DNA from: an uncultured bacterium
GTDB taxonomy: Bacteria; Verrucomicrobiota; Verrucomicrobiia; CAIQCK01
Assembly (NCBI GenBank): GCA_903870275.1
Contig: CAIQCK010000123.1
Span: forward strand, 1 to 48,312
Length of the DNA stretch: 48,312 bases
Direction: 5' to 3'
Made by a program: the position numbers and the translations under genes. The notes under the pieces were generated by a model. It was not told the origin of the DNA and searched no databases. It worked only from the letters and a program-made list of their open reading frames with translations. This document shows, piece after piece, positions 39,159 to 46,885 of the stretch. The first letter of the stretch is position 1; every line of letters starts with the position of its first letter.

Positions 39159-40895
39159 CTAGCGGTCAAAGGTGTTCGCTTCGACAACGACCGCGTCGGG
39201 CGGCAATCCTTCGGGCGGGCCGACCACCATCGCCCGTTTCTGGCCGGCGAAGGTATTGCCCGTCACGCGCGCGCCACGAACGCCCCCTTGCTTGGCGATC
39301 AACTGCGGTATATTTCGACCAGCTAGGCGGTTCTTCTCGATCCGCACGTTCTCGATCTCCGCCGCGCCGGGGCGCACCGCCAGTTCTGCAAAAGTCTGCA
39401 AGTCCGTGGCGTCGTTATCACGCACGAGATAATCGCTCAGCCGCGCGCTGATCGTCTTCGGATAGGTGAGCGAATTGATCAGCAGCAGCGTGTCCACGCC
39501 GCGGAAGCGATTGTCCACGATCCGGTTGCCCGTGTAGTGGTAGCGATACGGGCGAATATCCGGCGCCAGCTTGCCGTCGCAGGAAACGCCGGTGCGGTAG
39601 GCGTGGTTGACGGTGTTGCCGGTGAACAGGCATTTCTCGCCCGCCATGTGAAACGCGGTGGCGGCGTTGTATTTCCTCGGTTCGTCCGGCCCGCCGAAGG
39701 TGCAGCCGGCCACCACCACATACTGCGCCGAGCGCAGGCGGAAATCGAACGGGCTGAGATCGTCGTTGGTGAACAGCACAAAGCCGCCGTTGGTGAAGCG
39801 GCCGGTGAAGGTGCAATTGACCAACCCGCCGCCATGCACGCCGTCCCAATACACGCCCCACATGCCCGACTCGAAAAAGCAGTCGCGGAACCAGATGTTG
39901 TCGGACTTGAACGCCAGACTCACGAGACCGCCGTGACCCACGCGCGGGTTGACCGAGCCGACAAACCGGCACTGGTCGAACATCATGTCGGTCGTGTTGA
40001 GGATGTGGAAGTTCTCGCCTTCCTGCGGGAAGAGCATGGCCGTGCCGGCCTGCCCGTTGCCGTCGAAAACCAGGTTTTGAAAATAATAATTCACCGCCGG
40101 GTGCTCCACCTGCCGGAAGCGGTCAAACTCGCCGCCGGCAATGCCGAAGGCGGTGTGATCGCAACGAATGGCGGCGCCGTCGGACAGGAAATGCAGGTTG
40201 CTCCGGTTGCGAATCTTGATCGCCCCACCCCACAAATAACTGCCGGCCGAAAGTTTCTGGGCCGAGTCGGGCTTGGTGATCACATACGGCCCCTGGTCCT
40301 TCGGAAACCAGAGCGTTCCGCCTTCCGCGGGCAACATCGCCAGCGCCTCCTCGATGCCTGCCGTGGTCGTCTCCGGGTGCTGCCGGCGCGCGTCGGCCAC
40401 GTTCACCCGAAACGGCGGCGACTCGACCGGCCCCGCAAAAGGCTGCGGCGATTTCGGGTTCATCGGATGCCGGCTCCACCACGTCTCCACGTCCGCCGAC
40501 CAGTCCACGGGATGGAACGGCACGCCGGGCCTGAGCCGCTGTCGAATCACAAAGGCCACCTCGCTGGTCGGGCCGAGCGGTTGTTTGTCAGCGCCAAAGA
40601 CCCGCGCCTTCACCGTGGCGCTAGTGGCCAGCCGGAACGGCGCGCGGATGGCGTAGGATTGCGTCATCGGCCGCGAACCATCCAGCGCGTAAGGCTCGAA
40701 GGCCGGTTCGCTTCCGTCCACGGTCACGCGCACCTGTCCCTCGCGCGACGGAGCCGTGATCGTGACAAACACCGGTCCCTCGAAGGTTCCGCCATGCGGC
40801 TCGATGCCCGGCCCCTCCGCGGCCGAGCCGAGCCTGACCCAACTGATCAATGCCGCCATTAACAAAAGTCGTCGCCCGTTCATGTTTAATCTCAT
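39159..40895 (-). CDS. exported right-handed beta-helix protein
   Basis: 578 residues. The signal peptide is MNGRRLLLMAALISWVRLGS, with the ATG at 40883 as alternative start. A chitobiase-like C-terminal-type Ig domain follows (about 35-115: THE block VFVTITAPSREGQVRVTVDG and SYAIRAPFRLATSATVKARV). The remainder is a parallel beta-helix of the pectate-lyase type (NLHFLSDGAAIRCDHTAFGI, IWFRDCFFESGMWGVYWDGV, FTGNTVNHAYRTGVSCDGKL, the block YRYHYTGNRIVDNRFRGVDT). Likely a polysaccharide lyase or glycan-binding protein; the catalytic residues are not assigned. It starts 13 bases after the hydrolase stop and is probably co-transcribed with it. Confidence 0.8.
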   Translation of the reverse strand: MRLNMNGRRLLLMAALISWVRLGSAAEGPGIEPHGGTFEGPVFVTITAPSREGQVRVTVDGSEPAFEPYALDGSRPMTQSYAIRAPFRLATSATVKARVFGADKQPLGPTSEVAFVIRQRLRPGVPFHPVDWSADVETWWSRHPMNPKSPQPFAGPVESPPFRVNVADARRQHPETTTAGIEEALAMLPAEGGTLWFPKDQGPYVITKPDSAQKLSAGSYLWGGAIKIRNRSNLHFLSDGAAIRCDHTAFGIAGGEFDRFRQVEHPAVNYYFQNLVFDGNGQAGTAMLFPQEGENFHILNTTDMMFDQCRFVGSVNPRVGHGGLVSLAFKSDNIWFRDCFFESGMWGVYWDGVHGGGLVNCTFTGRFTNGGFVLFTNDDLSPFDFRLRSAQYVVVAGCTFGGPDEPRKYNAATAFHMAGEKCLFTGNTVNHAYRTGVSCDGKLAPDIRPYRYHYTGNRIVDNRFRGVDTLLLINSLTYPKTISARLSDYLVRDNDATDLQTFAELAVRPGAAEIENVRIEKNRLAGRNIPQLIAKQGGVRGARVTGNTFAGQKRAMVVGPPEGLPPDAVVVEANTFDR

Positions 40896-40908
40896 TTGAC
40901 CGCCATCG

Positions 40909-43248
40909 CTACCGCTTCGGCCAGTTCAGGTGTTTGTGGAGGAAGTCGAACGTGCCGACGGCGTGGATTTCGTGCGGGCCGTTGAAATATTCGAACTCGC
41001 AGCGGTCGCCGATGCCGAGCAGGTCGTAGCGGCGTTTGGTCTTGGCGTATTCGTAGGCCACCATCTCGTCCACGCCCACACCGTCAAAATGGCCGCGCTC
41101 GACCATGAACGGTCGCGGGCAGATGAGCCAAGACATCTCGGCGTAGTTGAACGTGTTGCCGAGGTTCCACTCGAAGATTTCATACTCGCCGCTGAACATG
41201 TAGCTGCCCTTGAAGGTCGTGGAGACGTTCTTGGCGATCCACTCGTTGTAGTCGCCGGAACAAATGGACAGGCAGTATTTCTCCAGCATCGCCGGCAAGC
41301 GCATCGCCGATTTGCCGCCGTAGCTCAGGCCGTAAAACGCGATGCGGTCGCCGTCCACGAACGGCAGTGACGCGAGCCAGTCCAGCGTCCGCTCGTGCTG
41401 GCGCCCGATGACGGCGAAAAGCGTCTTGCCCAGCGGGTTGAGCTTGCGTTGCAACACGCGGAAGGCGTCCTTGCCGATGTAGGGATTCTGTGGCGAATAG
41501 GTGATGAAGCCGCGCTCGGCGAGCTTGTTCGCGAAGCTGTGGTAGTAGTGGCTCTCCACCTTCGGGTCCGCACAATCCTGCGGCCGGCCCTCCAGCCCGT
41601 GCTGGCAAACGACCACCGGCCGGCGCTCGCCCGGTTTGAGGTCCTTCGGCACGAGCAGGATGCCGTAGGCATAAACGTCCGGCCACACGTCGAGCATCAC
41701 CTCGTAGCCGCGATACGCCGGCTCGTCATAAACCAGCCGCGTGCGCGGATTCACCGGCAACAACGCCGGCGGGAAGCGGCCGATGACCTCGTCCCACAGG
41801 TAGTCGCGATAAGCGCGTGTATCCTCCTGATACTTCTTCACCGCCGCCGCCGAATCCTTCGCCAGCGGAAATCCCCAGTTGCTCAAATCGAGGTTCGGCT
41901 TCTTCCACAACTCCGCCCGCCGAGTCTCGCCCTCGCGCAACACGCGTTGCGTGTGCTCGACGAGTTGATCGAATTGGCGGTGGAAGCGAAGTTCGTCGGG
42001 CGTGGAGCGTGAAGCGTGAAGCGTCGGAGCCAAACCTGAAACCGATGGCGACATTACACCCAACGATTTCAAGAATGGATTGAGCGCAAAGAAAAGTTCC
42101 GGCATAAACGGATAGTTGGCAGTGAGGACGAATTTGAACTGCGAGTGAAATTTTCCAAATAGCTTCTCTGCGCGATTGGCCTCCGATATGAGGGAGTGCT
42201 GAAGTGGTGTGGCAATGACGCCCGGCGCGGCTCCGATCCGTCCCTGCGACGGCGCGGGTGGCCCGCTAATTTCAGGATGACGGCTCGCCTCGACCACAAG
42301 CGCGCGCGGAGCAATGAGGCTCGCGATTTCAGCGTCGCCAAATTCTTCCAACAAGCCGGACACGTTGCGGTAGATCGGCTCGCCCCACACTTTCTCTCGA
42401 TCCTGAAAGTAACCGCTGACAAGAGCCGCGCTGATGCGCGTGTCGGCTGCTGCGGCATAGAACGCGAGCAACCCGCCTTCACCGTAGCCGATGACGCCGA
42501 TGGGCCGTTTTGGCGCGTCGGTGGAGAACCAGTCCACAGCCGCCAGCACCTTTTGCACTTCGTAGCCAATGATGTGACGGCCCATTTCAAACGCGGCGCG
42601 GTAGATGAACTCGCGATGCGGTTGGTTCGTCATGCGAATGGCGGGATTGCCAGAATAAGTATCGCGGCGATCCATTAGCAGTGGCACAAGCACACGACAA
42701 CCGCTCTCGGCCAACCGCAAAGCAACACGAGCTTCCGGAGGCACACCTTCAGCGAGACCAACGAACATTTCTGGCGTCCAATCACAATCCGGCAACGCGA
42801 CAATGTCGGCCACTGGCTCCTTGGCCGGCTGTAGCAGCAAACCTTCCGCATCCACGCCGGGTAGCACGCTCCAGCGCACGGCGAAAATCTTGTAACCCGC
42901 ACCTTCGCCGACTTGCGCCGATTCTCGATTCGTCCCAATGAATTCCAACTCCGGCTTCACCCGCTCATCCACCACACCGATGATTTTCTTGAAACGTTCA
43001 CGGTTCGGCTCGATAGACTTTGCATAATCTTCGGGTGAGGAAAAATCGCGATGCCACTTCGCGGCGCGACGCTCGACGCTGGCGGTCAGTTCGCGGTCGA
43101 GGAAGCGGTCAATGCCGGCGACCATGCCCATCGAGAGATCATTGGTACCGGTCAGCGGCTGCGTTCCGGGCAGGAGTTTGTCGTCTGCCGCAACGGAGCC
43201 GACGACGAGAAGTGACGCGAAGAAGGCGGCGAACGAAGAAGCGTTCAT
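40909..43248 (-). CDS. exported two-domain alpha/beta hydrolase
   Basis: 779 residues with a signal peptide (about 1-21, ending GSVAAD). Two alpha/beta hydrolase domains follow. The first (about 90-340) has the nucleophile elbow GYGEGG at 254-259, where a Gly replaces the Ser of GxSxG, so it is probably inactive. The second (about 420-779) has a complete elbow FYGLSYGGKSA (Ser near 642), and NGPHEIH near the end supplies the catalytic His. The wording is close to the acetyl xylan esterase / dienelactone-hydrolase clan, so de-esterification of plant glycans is plausible. Between the domains, residues about 408-416 (LHASRST) are encoded by a short repeat shared with miaA. First gene of the beta-helix pair. 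Confidence 0.8.
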   Translation of the reverse strand: MNASSFAAFFASLLVVGSVAADDKLLPGTQPLTGTNDLSMGMVAGIDRFLDRELTASVERRAAKWHRDFSSPEDYAKSIEPNRERFKKIIGVVDERVKPELEFIGTNRESAQVGEGAGYKIFAVRWSVLPGVDAEGLLLQPAKEPVADIVALPDCDWTPEMFVGLAEGVPPEARVALRLAESGCRVLVPLLMDRRDTYSGNPAIRMTNQPHREFIYRAAFEMGRHIIGYEVQKVLAAVDWFSTDAPKRPIGVIGYGEGGLLAFYAAAADTRISAALVSGYFQDREKVWGEPIYRNVSGLLEEFGDAEIASLIAPRALVVEASRHPEISGPPAPSQGRIGAAPGVIATPLQHSLISEANRAEKLFGKFHSQFKFVLTANYPFMPELFFALNPFLKSLGVMSPSVSGLAPTLHASRSTPDELRFHRQFDQLVEHTQRVLREGETRRAELWKKPNLDLSNWGFPLAKDSAAAVKKYQEDTRAYRDYLWDEVIGRFPPALLPVNPRTRLVYDEPAYRGYEVMLDVWPDVYAYGILLVPKDLKPGERRPVVVCQHGLEGRPQDCADPKVESHYYHSFANKLAERGFITYSPQNPYIGKDAFRVLQRKLNPLGKTLFAVIGRQHERTLDWLASLPFVDGDRIAFYGLSYGGKSAMRLPAMLEKYCLSICSGDYNEWIAKNVSTTFKGSYMFSGEYEIFEWNLGNTFNYAEMSWLICPRPFMVERGHFDGVGVDEMVAYEYAKTKRRYDLLGIGDRCEFEYFNGPHEIHAVGTFDFLHKHLNWPKR
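42000..42024. repeat. intragenic GCGTGGAGCGTGAAGCGTG repeat in the hydrolase
   Basis: Same unit as 6438-6456 with an added tandem GTGAAGC. It falls in the linker between the two hydrolase domains and keeps the reading frame. Confidence 0.7.
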
Positions 43249-43341
43249 GGCCGGTTCTTATGCCACGAAAGCGGCGGTTTTGGAAGACGGCATCGCGAAT
43301 GGCGGTTGCGTGGCGACAAACAAGGGTTAGGTTTGCGGACT

Positions 43342-43866
43342 ATGAAATCGAAATCCCCTGCGATCGCTTGTTTGCTTCTGGTTCCGCTGATGGCTGTGTT
43401 GGCGGAGACGCCGCCCAACGTGGGCGACAAGGCACCGCTGTTCCAGGCGGCGGCACATCCGCACGCGGTCAACCTCGCCGACCTGATCGGCAAACAGAAC
43501 ATCGTGCTGTATTTCTATCCGAAGGATTTCACGCCGGGCTGCACCACGGAGGCGTGCGACCTGCGCGATGGCATCGAGGCACTGAAGGGATTGGACGCGG
43601 CGGTGTTCGGCGTGAGCTACGATTCGGTCGAATCGCACGCAAAGTTCGCCGAGCATCACAAGCTGCCGTTCGGGCTGATCGCCGACACGGACCACAAAGT
43701 CAGCGAACTTTACGGCGCCGCGAGGGATAAGTACTGCTCGCGCGTTACATTCATCATCAACAAGTCGGGCCGGATCGCCTGGCGCGACCTGGCCGTGAAT
43801 GCCAGGAAGGCCGCCGCCGATATCAAGGCGGCGCTGGAACAAATCAAACAAGAGGAAAAGAAATGA
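43342..43866 (+). CDS. bcp: exported peroxiredoxin, BCP/PrxQ type
   Basis: Reduces hydrogen peroxide and organic hydroperoxides. 174 residues from ATG 43342. The signal peptide (about 1-20, ending MAVLAE) is unusual, since classical BCP is cytoplasmic. The peroxidatic Cys67 lies in DFTPGCTTEAC and the resolving Cys72 five residues later, the PrxQ helix-alpha-2 arrangement. Other blocks are NIVLYFYPKDF and RVTFIINKSGRIAW. Its stop overlaps the start of the metal-binding gene by four bases (ATGA at 43863-43866). The thioredoxin-type reductant for it outside the cytoplasm could be the TlpA-like protein at 12729, an inference only. Confidence 0.92.
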   Translation: MKSKSPAIACLLLVPLMAVLAETPPNVGDKAPLFQAAAHPHAVNLADLIGKQNIVLYFYPKDFTPGCTTEACDLRDGIEALKGLDAAVFGVSYDSVESHAKFAEHHKLPFGLIADTDHKVSELYGAARDKYCSRVTFIINKSGRIAWRDLAVNARKAAADIKAALEQIKQEEKK

Positions 43867-44207
43867 CGAAGATGGGCGCGATTGGAATGGCGGTGCTGGC
43901 CGGCGCGATGTTGGCCGCCTCAGCGCTGGCCGGAGAGCTTGCGGTCAAGGTTCCCACGATGGTCTGCGACATGTGTTGCGATACCATCGTCAAGGCCATC
44001 AAGGGCGTCGAAGGCGTCAAGGCGGTGAAGCCTGACATGGAGAAGAAACTCATGCTGGTCACCGTCGAGGACAAAGCAGGCATCCAGGAAAAGATCGAGA
44101 TAGCCGTCTCAAAGGCCGGCTATCAGGCCAACGGCGTCAAGGCCGATCCCAAGGCTTTCGCCGACCTGCCCGGTTGCTGCAAAGCCAAGGCGACAGGCGG
44201 CAAGTAA
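43863..44207 (+). CDS. exported heavy-metal-associated (HMA) domain protein
   Basis: 114 residues. Signal peptide (about 1-23, ending ASALAG), then one HMA/MerP-like ferredoxin fold: the metal-binding loop is PTMVCDMCCDTI with Cys35, Cys38 and an extra Cys39, followed by VKAIKGVEGVKAVKPDME and the LMLVTVEDKAG strand. A second Cys pair (Cys105, Cys106) is near the C-terminus. MerP and copper chaperones have this layout. It probably binds copper, mercury or another soft metal outside the cytoplasm; the metal is not determinable. The four-base overlap with bcp means coupled translation, which links metal binding to peroxide defence. Confidence 0.88.
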   Translation: MTKMGAIGMAVLAGAMLAASALAGELAVKVPTMVCDMCCDTIVKAIKGVEGVKAVKPDMEKKLMLVTVEDKAGIQEKIEIAVSKAGYQANGVKADPKAFADLPGCCKAKATGGK

Positions 44208-44242
44208 TACGGAACCGCCGCGAGGCCTGCTGAAGTTTCCTT

Positions 44243-45085
44243 CTAGCGCGTCAGCAGCACCGGCACGCTGCTCTTGCGGACGACGTGGCTGGTGGTCGAA
44301 CCGAGCATCAGTTCCCGGATGCGTGTGTGGCCGTAGGCGCCCATGACAATGAGGTCCGCCCCCCGTCGCTCGGCGCATTCCAGAATCTGCTGCTCCGCGT
44401 GGCCCACCAGCGTCTCCGGGGACGGCTCGATGCCGTGGTCTCTGGCCATGCGCACGGCGTCTTCGAGCGCGGGGGTAACACCCATTTCAGGAGGCACGGG
44501 CACCACGGTGACGATGTCAAGCTTGAGCTTGAGCGCCTGACACAACTCGATGGCGCCTTGCAACGACTTGCTGGATTGCGCGCTGCCGTCATAGGCCATC
44601 AACACCTGCCGGATCTCGCGGAACTTGTCCGGCGTGACCAGGCACGGTTTGATGGAGTGGCGCACCACGCGCTCGACGCTGGAGCCGAGGAACTGGCCGA
44701 TGGTCCGCGCGTGCTCGCCGCGCTGGCCGAGCACGACCAGTTCGGTGCGCGTTTCCTCATCGGCGATGTTTTCCACCAGACTGCCCGTGCGATGGAGCGC
44801 CGAACATTGGACGCCGGCCTGGCGGCAGCGGTCGGCGACCGCGTCGAGAATGACGGTGGCATGCTGCTTCTGTATTTCCTGCAATTGCGGCACCAGCGCC
44901 TCATACGGCTGCGCGCCAATCGCGCCGGAGAGGTCGGCCAGCAACGGCCCTTCGAGCAACCGCACGTCGGTCACGTGGAGGGCGACGATGCGGGCGCGAA
45001 GTTTTTGCGCGAGCCAGATGGCGTAATCGCCGGCGACGCCGGAATACTCGGAACCGTCTGTGCAGAAAAGAATGCTCTTGATCAT
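44243..45085 (-). CDS. two-domain universal stress protein
   Basis: 280 residues made of two UspA domains in tandem (about 1-140 and 150-280). The first has SILFCTDGSEYSGVAGDYAI and VLGQRGEHARTIGQFLGSSV; the second has VLMAYDGSAQSSKSLQGAIE and the ATP-binding pattern GAYGHTRIRELMLGSTTSHV. Ligand binding by the second domain is likely; the first has QRGEHART at the corresponding place, a weaker match. Role in stress survival is general for the family. A ribosome-binding site AGGAG precedes the ATG at 45085 and a promoter is proposed just upstream. Confidence 0.92.
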   Translation of the reverse strand: MIKSILFCTDGSEYSGVAGDYAIWLAQKLRARIVALHVTDVRLLEGPLLADLSGAIGAQPYEALVPQLQEIQKQHATVILDAVADRCRQAGVQCSALHRTGSLVENIADEETRTELVVLGQRGEHARTIGQFLGSSVERVVRHSIKPCLVTPDKFREIRQVLMAYDGSAQSSKSLQGAIELCQALKLKLDIVTVVPVPPEMGVTPALEDAVRMARDHGIEPSPETLVGHAEQQILECAERRGADLIVMGAYGHTRIRELMLGSTTSHVVRKSSVPVLLTR

Positions 45086-45106
45086 GGTGGCGTCTCCTAT
45101 TGCCTA

Positions 45107-45135
45107 AGTATGCCGCAACGCGCCGCGGGAAGCAA
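45107..45135 (-). promoter_or_regulatory. probable promoter of the Usp gene
   Basis: On the minus strand TTGCTT (45135-45130) and CATACT (45112-45107), 17 bases apart. The start would be near 45100, giving a leader of about 15 bases. Confidence 0.4.
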
Positions 45136-45208
45136 AAGCGAATTCGCTCCTTGTCCCGCGCCAGCAGTGCCGGTGTCGCAGAGGCGCTCGCGCGCAGGCC
45201 CTGCCGCG

Positions 45209-45760
45209 TTATCGCGCCGGGATCATGCCGGTCTTCTTCGCGTAGGCGAACAAGCCGCCGGCGTCAATCACCTCGCGCGCGTCGCCGAGCGGTTTCAGCG
45301 CGTAGCGTTGGCCGGTGGCCACCGCAACCAGCTCGTTCTTGTCGAGGTCCACTTCCACCTCGTCGCCGGTTTTGAAAACGTCGCAGAGCCGTTGCGTGGA
45401 CTCGATGGGATAGATTTCGCCGGTCGCGACGCAGTTGCGGAAGAAAATGCGCGCGAAACTCTCCGCGATCACCGCCTCGCCGTTGGCCGCGCCAAGCGCC
45501 ACCGGGGCGTGTTCGCGACTGCTGCCGCAGCCGAAGTTCCGCCCGCCGATGATGATTGGATACTCGGCGTCCATCGCGCCCGGCTGGACGAACCGCTGCG
45601 GATAGGTGCTGTCGGGCAGCCCGGCCATCGCGTGGCTGCCAAGCTTCTCGTATTCCTCCGGCACGTTCGGCAGGAGGCTCAGATACTGCGCCGGAATAAT
45701 CTGGTCGGTGTCAATGTTGTCGCGCACCACATAGACTTTGCCACGAATGGTCTTGCTCAT
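45209..45760 (-). CDS. leuD: 3-isopropylmalate dehydratase small subunit
   Basis: Small subunit of the LeuCD isomerase in leucine synthesis. 183 residues, within the bacterial and archaeal short form. Family blocks are VVRDNIDTDQIIPAQYL (near 11-27), IIIGGRNFGCGSSREHAPVA (near 70-89) and ARIFFRNCVATGEIYP. The large subunit LeuC is not in the window, and it follows fabD after 66 bases on the same strand. No leucine-attenuator structure is obvious in the short leader. Confidence 0.94.
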   Translation of the reverse strand: MSKTIRGKVYVVRDNIDTDQIIPAQYLSLLPNVPEEYEKLGSHAMAGLPDSTYPQRFVQPGAMDAEYPIIIGGRNFGCGSSREHAPVALGAANGEAVIAESFARIFFRNCVATGEIYPIESTQRLCDVFKTGDEVEVDLDKNELVAVATGQRYALKPLGDAREVIDAGGLFAYAKKTGMIPAR

Positions 45761-45826
45761 AAGGACGAAATCCTAGCGTGACGCGCCGGTTGACGCAACC
45801 CGGATGTCGCCGCGCCACCTCTCGCG

Positions 45827-46759
45827 TCAAAGTTTGGCGGCGACGGCGGCGAGCGACTCGCAACTGTTCACAGACAACACCGGCACGGCGGCGTCAATCC
45901 GTTTCATAAAACCCGCCAGCGCCGTGCCGGGGCCAAGCTCAATGAACCGCTGGAAGCCCTGCGCCAGCAACCAACGCATCGAAGTCTCCCAATAGACCGA
46001 CGAGACGACCTGCCGGGCCAGCAGGTCGCGGATCTGGTCCGGCGTCGCGGCCGGTTGCGCGGTCACGTTGGAAACCACGGTCACCTTCGGCGCGGTCAGC
46101 GTCGCGCCGGCCAGCGCGCCGGCCAGCGGCGCTTGCGCGCCCGCCATGAGCCGCGAGTGATACGCGCCCGCCACGTTCAGCGGCAACGTCCGCTTCGCGC
46201 CGCGCGTCTTCGCCATCTCGCACGCCGCGGCGACGGCGGCTTTCTCGCCGCTGATCACGATCTGGCCGGGGCAGTTGAGGTTCGCCACCTCCGCGCCGCT
46301 CTCCCTGCAGACCTCGGCGCACACGGCGGCGTCCAGGTTCAACACCGCCGCCATCGCGCCCGCCGTGGCCTCGCACGCCGCCTGCATCGCCTGCCCGCGC
46401 AATCGCACCAGCCGCAGCCCGTCCTCGAAACTCATGGTCCCCGCTGCCACGTGCGCCGTGAACTCGCCGAGCGACAAACCCGCCGTCGCCGCGAACTCCA
46501 GCGTTTTTCCCTGCACGTCAAGTTCCGCGCGCAACGCCTCCAGACAGGCGATGGAGGTCGCAAAAATCGCCGGCTGCGCATTGTCGGTCTTCGTCAGTTC
46601 CGCCTCCGGGCCGTCGAAACAAATCCGCGCCAGGTCGCAACCGAGCACCGCGTTGGCGCGCTCGAACACCTGCCGCGCCGCAGGCGATGCCGCCGCAAGA
46701 TCCTTGCCCATGCCGACGACTTGCGCGCCCTGGCCGGCGAAAAGAAGTGCTGTTTTCAT
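45827..46759 (-). CDS. fabD: malonyl-CoA:ACP transacylase
   Basis: Transfers malonyl from CoA to acyl carrier protein for fatty acid chain extension. 310 residues. The oxyanion motif is LFAGQGAQVVGMG near residues 6-18, and the nucleophile Ser95 lies in TAGLSLGEFTA, where Leu replaces the usual His of GHSLGE. The catalytic His is in NVAGAYHSRLMAGA, and FIELGPGTAL closes the family pattern. The leader directly before the ATG is a run of GAACCACGAAC-type repeats and shows no ribosome-binding site. The next gene on the strand upstream is glycerate kinase, whose stop lies in the other end of the same repeat region. Confidence 0.95.
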   Translation of the reverse strand: MKTALLFAGQGAQVVGMGKDLAAASPAARQVFERANAVLGCDLARICFDGPEAELTKTDNAQPAIFATSIACLEALRAELDVQGKTLEFAATAGLSLGEFTAHVAAGTMSFEDGLRLVRLRGQAMQAACEATAGAMAAVLNLDAAVCAEVCRESGAEVANLNCPGQIVISGEKAAVAAACEMAKTRGAKRTLPLNVAGAYHSRLMAGAQAPLAGALAGATLTAPKVTVVSNVTAQPAATPDQIRDLLARQVVSSVYWETSMRWLLAQGFQRFIELGPGTALAGFMKRIDAAVPVLSVNSCESLAAVAAKL

Positions 46760-46885
46760 AGTTCGTGGTTCGTGGTTCGTAGTTCGTATTACGTATTGCG
46801 TAACTGGCGACGTGTGATTCCAAATGAGGCGCGCGCGAAAAGCAAACCCGAACTACGAAATACAGAATACGCGCTACGCATTACG
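46760..46885. repeat. repeat block of TTCGTGG and ATTACGTATTGCGTAA units
   Basis: The left part (46760-46804) reads GTTCGTGGTTCGTGGTTCG then ATTACGTATTGCGTAA. The right part (46849-46885) is an imperfect complement (CGAACTACGAAATACAG, then GCTACGCATTACG). About 45 bases separate them. It touches both the fabD start codon and the last codons of the glycerate kinase gene. Confidence 0.7.
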
